Shown here: one piece after another, positions 56,848 through 64,000 of the stretch
Position numbering within the stretch: the first letter of the stretch is position 1
Layout of the letters: each line of letters opens with the position of its first letter
NCBI GenBank assembly: GCA_002118135.1
Contig: BDIU01000047.1
Location: 286,484 to 350,483 of the forward strand
Reading direction: 5' to 3'
Length of the DNA stretch: 64,000 nt
DNA from: Trebouxia sp. TZW2008
Taxonomy: Eukaryota > Chlorophyta > Trebouxiophyceae > Trebouxiales > Trebouxiaceae
The notes under the pieces: generated by a model
Databases searched by the model: none
What the model saw: only the letters and a program-made list of their open reading frames with translations
What the model was told of the DNA's origin: nothing
Position numbers and translations under genes: made by a program

Positions 56848-59800
56848 TCATGTCAGTGGTGTGAGCTTGTGCACTCGCTTGCTGTTGGGTCTTTCCTCAC
56901 TTGTAGCACCATTTGCATTTGCAAACGGGCTCTGCGTTTGTTGCTGCCCATTTGCTGAGCTGGAGTTGCCATTTGCAAAAGGGCTAGAATGCCCATCAGC
57001 AGCTTGTACTGCACTTTTCTGTGGTCGAGGCATGTCATACACATCCTGTGAGGGACGCCCAGTGTACTCAGGAATCGGCTCATACACTTTGCCAGCATGT
57101 GCTGATGAGTCACCATAGAATGATCTGCCGGATCTGGAGGATGAGTCATCGCCGTAGTACGCCCTGCCAGACTTTGCTGATCGGTCATCGTAGAACCTGC
57201 TGCCTCCCCTGCTGGATTTTTCACTGCCATTGTATGCCTTACCGCCACGTACGGAACTGTCCAGGTAGTCTTTCAAGCCATTGCCCAGAAACTTCCATGG
57301 CTGCAAATGACACCACAAGTATTTGAGCTTAGACACATGCTAGATTTGCATGAGCGTCAGGTACAGCATTATGCAACTTCAGTCTGCAGCTGTAGACACA
57401 TTGCACAATGTGAAAAATGCCAGGATCCAGCAACAGTGACAGCAACCTCTGACAGCAAGCACTGCAATGCATCTGATACAATACTTGCATTTGAAGTGTA
57501 TGCACCCTGCCGATCATGCACAGATGATCAGCCAACCCAGATACACTCTCACAATGTGTTCGTCTAGAACAAGGCTTGGGTTTGACCAGCAGCCAAAGCT
57601 ACACAGACAAAAGCAGGGCAGGGCAGGGCAGATTGGGCGGGGCAGGGCGGGGCGGGGCAGGGCAGGGCAGGGCAGGGCAGGGCAGGGCAGGGGCAAGGGC
57701 AAGTTCAAGGTTGACCTGAGGGCTGGTCCTAGGGCCCAGGCTGCCGGAGCGCACCAAGGCACCATCACTTCTATTGCGTGGCAATCTACTCCTTTTGCCG
57801 CCATGCATGGAGCCCTCAGTAGCTTGGTTGTGCATTGAACCTCCCACCTCTGAGCCATACAGGCTGCCACCATGATGACTGCCACTGTAACCCCTGCAAA
57901 GCCAATGAAGCAACAATGTTGAGTAAGTCAGCTTTGGCATGCACAAAGCAGTCCTCCGTAGCTTGCCCATGCATGGAGCCTTCAGTAGCTTGGTTGTGCA
58001 TGGAACCTCCCACCTCTGAGCCATACAGGCTGCCACCGTGATGACTGCCACTGTAACCCCTGCAAAGCCAATGAAGCAAGAATGTTGCGTAAGTCAGCTT
58101 TGGCATGCACAAAGCAGTCCTCCGTAGCTTGCCCATGCATGGAGCCTTCAGTAGCTTGGTGGTGCATGGAACCTCCCACCTCTGAGCCATACAGGCTGCC
58201 ACTGTGATGACTGCCACTGTAACCCCTGCAAAGCCAATGCAGCAACACTTTTGGATAAGGCAGCTTTGGCATGCACAAAACAATGTCCTCGGTGGCTTGC
58301 CCATGCACGGAGCCTTTGGTGGTCTGTTGGTGCATTGGACCATTGCCTCTGAGCCATACAGGCTGCCACCATGGTGCTGCCACTGTAGCCCCTGCAAAGA
58401 CAATGCAACAGTCAATTTGCACGCCAACCACACCTTTGTTTAGCTGTCTCGACATGCACAACATATGCTCTTCAGACTGCAGATTGCAGATGCAGGTAGC
58501 ACACTGCTGCATTGCCACACAATCTTTCTAAATGCAGGCCTTCTTTGTGAACAATGATTCAGCATGATTCTGCATCCAGTTTCTGTGACACTTTTCATTT
58601 GACATTCAGGCTTCAGGTTCAACACCACAGGAGACCAGCAAGAGATGCAAGTACACATGTACAGTTTTATGTGCTTGAAATGGCAAGGGTTAGCAACCTG
58701 TGAGGGCGGTAGTGGCAGGAAAAAACTCTGCTGAGTCCACAGTATGTGCCATTACTTGCATACAATCTCACTAGACAGCATGTAAATGATGAGGATGATG
58801 ACAATGATGGGCAACCTGTGGGGGCGGTAATGGTGGGAGATGTCTCTGCTGGGGTCCACAGTGCGCCCGGTGTCGTGCATGCGTGCAATGCTGGCAGCGC
58901 TGGCCTTCAGAGCCATGCTGTCCACCCGAGACAAGCCCTTGCCACCAGGAGCATCCCTGCAAACACAATTGGCGGTCTGTAACATCAACAAAGATGAAGG
59001 GCATCATGGTGCCATTGACAAAGGACATGATGCTGTTGTTATTGCTGGTGGCGCTGGCCTTCAATGGCATGCTGTCCATCCAAGACCAGCCCTTGCCCTG
59101 TTGAGCATCCCTACGACCAGCACACACTTGGTGTGAACACTCAAAAGACGTGATGGTGTGATGCTGGCAGTAGCAGTCTTCAATGCCATGCTGTCCACCC
59201 GAGGTAACCCTTGCCGCCAGGAGCATCCCTGCAATCACAATTGGCGGTCTGTAACATCAACAAAGATGAACGGCATGATGGTGTCCCTGCAACCACCACA
59301 CAGCTTTCTTGACTTGAGAGAAGATATGTTGATGAAGCACATGATGATGCTGTGCATTTTGAGTGCTGTGCTGCAGGCCAAGCAGGTGCAAGTAATGCCC
59401 AAGGCTGTGCATGTGTGCTCTACGAATTTGAAGGCAACAGATGACTGTTGGCTTTTCTCAGTCACATTCCAGACAGTACAAGAGAGCCAGACAGCTGTGC
59501 ATGACACAAGTCACATTGCAAGGGCGCCACTGATTTGTTGAAGACGCAGCCCAGACTTGTGCATGTCAGCAGAAGTCTAAATATGTAGATTGCAAGCACA
59601 AGGAGGTAGAGTCCCCAGTGAGGCACAAGATCTGCGTCTGCATCATATAATTTAGCAAAAGCGCTATTACGTATCAGACCCTCCAGATCTCCTCACCTAT
59701 AGCCAAGGGTCTCTTGCCCCTTCTGACTCTGAGCAGTGTGACGCTTGCGGTACTCTTGCATGTGCTCTTGAGGGCCCCTCTGGCTGCCATCAGCTGAGCC

Positions 59801-62800
59801 TGTGTCCAGGGCAACAGCCCCATGCACCATGCCCCTTAGCCTGCGGGCAGCTGCCACATTGGCTGCACCTCGCGCCACGTCTGGGTTCAGCAGCCGAGGC
59901 ATCTTGCCACCACCAGTCATTATCCAGTTTGTTTGCAGCGCCTGCAACAGTGAGAGCCAGGGTCAGAGCAAGGACAAGTGCAAGGGCAGTGGCAACTGCC
60001 CTATGCACCACGCCCCTTCGCCTGCGGGCAGCTGCCACATTGGCTGCACCTCATGCCACATCTGGGTTCAGCAACCGAGGCATCTTGACACCGCCAGTCA
60101 CTATCTAGTTGCTTGGAAACGCCTGCACAGAACAGGGCAAGTCAAAAAGCTGGCACAGCATCATAAACCATGTGCCATGCTCATTAGCCTGCAAGCTGCT
60201 GCCACATGGGCTGCACCCCATTTTTCATCTGGATTTGGTACGCCTTGCGTCTTGCCGCCGTCTGTCACTATAAAGCAGGTGTGCAGCGCAAGAGCGAAAG
60301 CAAGGATGAGAGTGAAACACAGACTCGACATTTTGCTGATTGGCACATACTGCATGAGCTTCATTATAGGCAAACAATCAGCAGCGTGGCAACACAGCAG
60401 AGTTCAGCAAGCATGCAGCAGCTGTAACACAGTTGTGTTGGACAGTGTGTTGTCTCAAGCATGCATGAGCTGCAGCAGAACAATGTGCTCTTCCATCAAG
60501 CATGCTCCGGCTGAGACACAGTGATGTAAGGCATCATAGCAGTTGCTGTGGCAGACCTGCTGTGCAGTGAGACGGCTGTCAGGGTCATACTCCAGCAAGC
60601 CCATCACAAGCTCCTGTGCCTCTGGTGATAAGGAACGCCACCTGTAACAGACACTCTGATTATCAAAATGACTGATGTCTGCATTGAAACCAGACACGTG
60701 TTTTGATTGCTCATGCCAGCTTGGTGACCGTGCTGAAGTCGTTTACGAGCTACAGTAACTTCTCTCTGTAAGGACACTTGATGTATGGACATGCTTGTTA
60801 AAGGGACAATGCAACTGGGGACCGACCACTGCATTCTGACTGCAGTGGTCCCTTTGAGTAAGGATATTTTGATCCAAGGACAGATTTCTTGGCAACCAAA
60901 GCAGTCGTCACAAATAGAAGTCTCTGTACTACCAATGTTGCAAAGCTACACCATGCAGGAGCTGTGTGCCTCCTAAAGACTGTAAATGCACTCTTGTCGC
61001 GTAGCTCCGCGAGGACAATGCATGCTTTGTGCGTGTCAGAGACAGGCCTCTGATGCATGTGACATTGACAAAACTGGTAAATTGTCACTCAGGGAGAACA
61101 ATGCCATGCATTCGAGGGCCTGAAATAAAATACATAACACAACACAACACAACACAACACAACACAACACAACACAACACAACACAACACAACACAACAT
61201 CACATAACATAACATAACATATCATGACATAACATGCATTGCATCTGATTGTAGACAACGCCTGTGATGCAATATGAAGAGTAAACAATGCCACATCCAG
61301 GCGCTTGACATAAGCATTGTGTCTGATTATTGACAAAGCCTTTGATGCAACATGAAGACTCGACAGCACATTGTATGTTACAGCCCTCAGCAGGGTGTTT
61401 GAAGAAGATGCCCGCCTGAGGGTTGACTCGAAGGTTCCCCTGCGGTCATGTCTGCATCATAGCACCAATGCTAGGGTTATGCAAATGCCAAGAATGGTTA
61501 CAATATGAGGTCTGAAGAAGCCTGACTGGTGAGACGGGACTTGGGCGACACACACCTAGCACATGTGCTGGCATGTAAAATGATGATGGTGATTTATTAT
61601 TAGGGTGTTTTGAAGAAGAAGCCCACCTGGGGTCCTGCATGCCTGGACACTGCTCTAGGTCCATGTGCACATAAGAGAGGCTCTCACTGTCTGAGATGTT
61701 GAAAGGCTTGCGTCCCACCAGCAGCACAAACAGCACCACGCCCACAGCAAAGACATCCATGGCAAAGGTATGCGGCTCGCCAAGAATAGTCTCTGGAGCA
61801 ATGAAGCCTGGAGAGCCCAAAGCACCTGTATAGCCACAGATGCAGTTGGCTGTGTATCGAGTTGCTGCAATCATATTCATATGCATCGCGTTCTATACAT
61901 TGCACATAAAAAACACCCTATCTTTTTATAAAGATTGGAGATTGATCCAAGCGACCTGGAAGTGCATCAGATTTTACACCTAACGAGTGAACTCCGGCAT
62001 TGATAGAAACTTTTGGACATTGTCTTGCTCAATATTGCATTTGAATGGCATGTGAAAGCTGCTGTATGTTTGAGATGTCAAGCAAGATATCTGCTTTGCA
62101 TGCCTTGCATGCATGACATTGTCTGTTGACCCCATCTGTGACAATGCCATGACAGTAAAGGTTGACTGATGATTTAGACAAGCCAACAACAACCACTAAG
62201 GCAAATAAGCCTCATCAGGGAGACTTATGCACATTTCACAAAGATCTCGACAGTGCTTTATGCACATACATGCATCAATGCGTATCAGCTCAAGTATGGC
62301 AGTAGTCAAGCCATGCTGCATTGCATTGGGCAGGCATAACAAGTGTGATGTACCTCTCAAGGGTGTTTTGGGGCTGTAGTAAGCTGACATGCCCAGGTCA
62401 ATCAACTTGACATTGAAGGCTTGACTCGGGTCCTTGGTCTCAATGTTGGTCTCTACATCTTGAGCAAACATAACATTCTCTGGCTTCAAGTCTCTGTGCA
62501 TGATTCCCTGCTTGTGCAGATATGCAGTAGCTTCCAGTATCTGCAGCACAGCAGAGCTTGTTCATCAGCAACTCAACTGCAGAGCTGCATGCACTCAAGC
62601 AGCATGCAGCACACTGCATAGGTTGGCATGCAACAAGGCTGCATAGGACTTGTGCTGCACACACCTAGCAATGTATGCTTGACATTATAGTGCTTGTTAC
62701 TGTCAGAAAGGCTGCATCACCTTTGCACTTGGCAACGCATTCACTTCAAATCAGGTGATATACCTGAGCAGCAATGGCTGAAGCTTGCTGTTCAGTGTAT

Positions 62801-63427
62801 GACTCTCCTGCAATGTGGTGGAGGTCGTCCAACAAAGGGCCCCCACGCAAGTACTCCATGACTAACACCATTTGCTTGCCGTTGTCCACAACATCAAAGC
62901 ATTGCACAATGCTCGGGTGATTCAGCTTCAACAGAAACTCTGCTTCCCTGCATGCAGTATAGGCTGCATCAGGCTACAACAGCTTGAAACCAGTTGTCTT
63001 GCCCTGCTGGACAATAGGCAGGGATCCCAATGGCATGGCTTCAGTGTGGTTTGTGTGCACAAGTCATGAAGCAGGCAGGCATGAGCATCATAGAATTGCC
63101 TGGATGGACAGGACGCACTTTCTCATGATGTCCAAGTGATCCTGTTCCAGCTCCGGATTGCCAAGAAACACGACTTTGAGAGCTGCAAACTTTGCATGGT
63201 CATGCTTCGCTCTCCCCAGCACCACCTGCCGAGCATGGCAAGTCAACGCAATGCACACGTTTTCGCATTTCTATCGACAACGAACTTACTTGCGCAAAGG
63301 CGCCCTCGCCCAGGTCCATAACAATGTCGTACTGCTGTCGCACGGGGTGGTCGCTCCACACCATCCAACTGGGCAAAGACAAGTCGTATGCATCGGCGTC
63401 TCCGCACAAGCAGCCACAAACCCCCAT
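56848..63427 (-). CDS. CAMK-type Ser/Thr kinase with N-terminal acylation signal and repeat-rich tail
   Basis: Ten exons (63290-63427, 63119-63225, 62764-62947, 62354-62540, 61627-61825, 60557-60641, 59697-59941, 58816-58956, 57716-57893, 56848-57300) give exactly 638 residues with every phase matching. The N-terminus MGVCGCLC has Gly2 plus three cysteines, a classic myristoylation/palmitoylation signal. Kinase landmarks are LGEGAFAQ (residues 39-46), Lys63 (AALKVVF), HRDLKPEN (Asp160), Asp191 in DLG (family usually DFG) and GSPGFIAPE (Glu217). The domain ends DPDSRLTAQQALQTNWI, as in calcium-dependent and related kinases. No EF hands follow. Instead there is a helical segment (AARRLRGMVHGAV), then a Gly/Ser/Tyr-rich tail with repeated GGSLYGSE, GRAYYGDD and GRSFYGD units. 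The tail is likely disordered and phosphorylated. The substrate is unknown. Confidence 0.92.
57611..57702 (+). repeat. (GGGCA)n microsatellite
   Basis: About 18 GGGCA/GGGCG units lie immediately below the donor of kinase exon 57716-57893, in its intron. Confidence 0.92.
57716..58400 (-). repeat. Four-copy 166-bp array of a kinase exon start with acceptor
   Basis: The acceptor TTTGCAG| (plus-strand CCCTGCAAA) occurs at 57894, 58060, 58226 and 58392, exactly 166 bases apart each time. Each is followed by sequence coding GYSGSHHGGSLYGSE with few changes. Only the 57894 copy leads into the full exon ending at 57716. The three upper copies read on to GSMHGQATED and then intron. The high identity marks it as the youngest such array here. 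Confidence 0.95.
58690..58870 (-). repeat. Exon-end/donor duplication (2 copies, 118 bp)
   Basis: The kinase exon end coding SHHYRPHR, with CACAG|GTTGCC at 58816, is copied at 58698. There it codes SCHYRPHR with the same donor. Confidence 0.85.
58877..59235 (-). repeat. Three copies of a kinase exon start with acceptor
   Basis: GGATGCTCCTGG.GGCAAGGG (coding DAPGGKGLSRVDSM in the real exon) occurs after acceptors at 58957 and 59229, with a damaged one near 59110. The intervening DNA includes a second repeated piece, ATTGGCGGTCTGTAACATC, at 58968 and 59240. Confidence 0.85.
59850..60290 (-). repeat. Three copies of a kinase exon start with acceptor
   Basis: The real exon start (acceptor 59942-59944, coding MPRLLNPDVARGAANVAAAR) is repeated upstream with acceptor-like sites near 60123 and 60281. 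The nearer copy keeps CATTGGCTGCACCTC and the farther one CATGGGCTGCACCCC. Confidence 0.85.
60750..60935. mobile_element. MITE-like element, copy 3 (best preserved)
   Basis: It begins TACAGTAACTTCTCTCTGT and ends with a sequence whose reverse complement is TACAGAGACTTCTATTTGT. This is an imperfect 19-base terminal inverted repeat with TA at both ends, as in Tc1/mariner-pogo MITEs. An internal imperfect hairpin surrounds CACTGCATTCTGACTGCAGTGG. No coding capacity. It lies in a kinase intron. Confidence 0.7.
61134..61232 (+). repeat. (AACAC)n microsatellite grading into (AACAT)n
   Basis: About 13 perfect AACAC units followed by AACAT-type units, in the kinase intron between 60641 and 61627. 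Confidence 0.95.
61390..61650 (-). repeat. Exon-end/donor duplication (2 copies, 211 bp)
   Basis: AGGGTGTTT.GAAGAAGA.GCCC.CCTG around the kinase donor (61627) recurs at 61405-61420. Confidence 0.7.
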
Positions 63428-64000
63428 ACTAGATCACGACACTTCCGGTCAATTACTTCAGTGCCGATATGCTGCCGCTACCGTGCGCTGCTTGGGGTAT
63501 ACAACTGCATGCCGAGTGACCCCAAATCCTCAATCGTCAGTCAAGCTCGCTGGCGGCCATTTGTGAGTGCCAAAGGTATGCTGGGTCTGACCGAACCCCA
63601 AAATCAGTTGATGACGGTGCCGCTGGGTGTCAACGCTACTGGGTAGATCAAGTTATGTGAAAATCTGTAACGGCTATACGAAACCAAACCGACACACATA
63701 CAAGACGATCGAGGTCAGCATGTTACTGTGTGCGAAAATTGCGACGCCTCAACTGCAAGTGCGTGCTGAGCCCTGAACGTGCGCACAACTGGTTGAAGAT
63801 GTTCATGTTATGTCGGACACTGGACCGAAAGCGGCATTTACACAACTTCAGAAGCACCACTTGTTGGGAAGGTGTCGCATGCATGCAGCTCATGCTACTT
63901 GGATCCACGCAATTCGAGCCTGACCGTTGAACTATAGTCAGTGAGAGAGCAGAAAGGTCACGAGCCCCAGCCGAATGGCGAATGGGCGAAAGCCGACAGC
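63428..64000. promoter_or_regulatory. 5' flank of the kinase gene
   Basis: It contains the kinase promoter on the minus strand. The composition is richer in CG dinucleotides than the introns. No further gene start is supported before the window ends. Confidence 0.45.

Noticed and set aside
57890..58400. Regular 166-bp array as a CRISPR array
   Set aside because: Units are far too long, contain no unique spacers and are recognisable copies of a kinase exon edge; the genome is eukaryotic.

Overview
This window looks like nuclear DNA of a green alga (Chlorophyta; Trebouxiophyceae is my guess, at low confidence). About fifteen of the sixteen genes recognised are spliced, with donors of the form CAG|GTGAGN or AAG|GTAAGN and acceptors almost always ending TGCAG. 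Many introns are under 150 bases. The families are plant or algal: a GFS12/WDR81-type kinase-BEACH protein, a double-AP2 factor, TVP23, a TMEM214-type protein and a radial-spoke protein. There are no bacterial operon signals. I saw no rRNA, tRNA or CRISPR array.

Layout, left to right: the C-terminal-truncated GFS12/WDR81-like gene (-, 1-11.5 kb); peroxisomal enoyl-CoA hydratase 2 (+, 12.2-13.5); a divergent Sec23-type COPII protein (-, 13.9-21.8); a poorly resolved GC-richer stretch (21.8-23.8); a TMEM214-like ER protein (-, 23.8-27.1); a TPR plus METTL21-type methyltransferase (+, 27.4-28.9); Golgi TVP23 (+, 29.4-30.5); an RSPH10B-like radial-spoke MORN protein (-, 31.4-36.0); an AP2 factor (+, 36.6-38.6); a degenerate EF-hand protein (-, 39.0-39.8); a bZIP factor (+, 40.7-41.9); an 87-residue helical protein (-, 42.8-43.3); an acidic hypothetical protein (-, 43.5-45.9); a TPR protein resembling TTC14 (+, 46.6-49.9); an oxysterol-binding-protein relative (-, about 51.4-53.1); a stand-alone thioesterase (+, 53.2-56.3); and a 638-residue, probably lipid-anchored CAMK-type kinase (-, 56.8-63.4).

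The genes do not form one pathway. Several deal with membranes: GFS12-like and ORP (endosome/lipid), Sec23-like and TVP23 (ER-Golgi) and TMEM214-like (ER). Two start sites face each other only 108 bases apart (ORP and thioesterase).

The most unusual feature is structural. At about twenty places the DNA spanning an exon-intron junction has been tandemly copied into the adjoining intron. Each decayed copy carries the exon edge plus its donor or acceptor site. Units run from about 78 to 230 bases (up to 380 at one locus), in 2-5 copies, and reach a perfectly regular 166-base, four-copy array at 57.9-58.4 kb. Every case I found lies in a minus-strand gene. A MITE-like family and a second dispersed repeat also occur. 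Exon edges were placed by eye from splice signals, protein similarity and reading-frame phase. For six genes the spliced lengths close exactly in frame; the other models are partial and marked as such.
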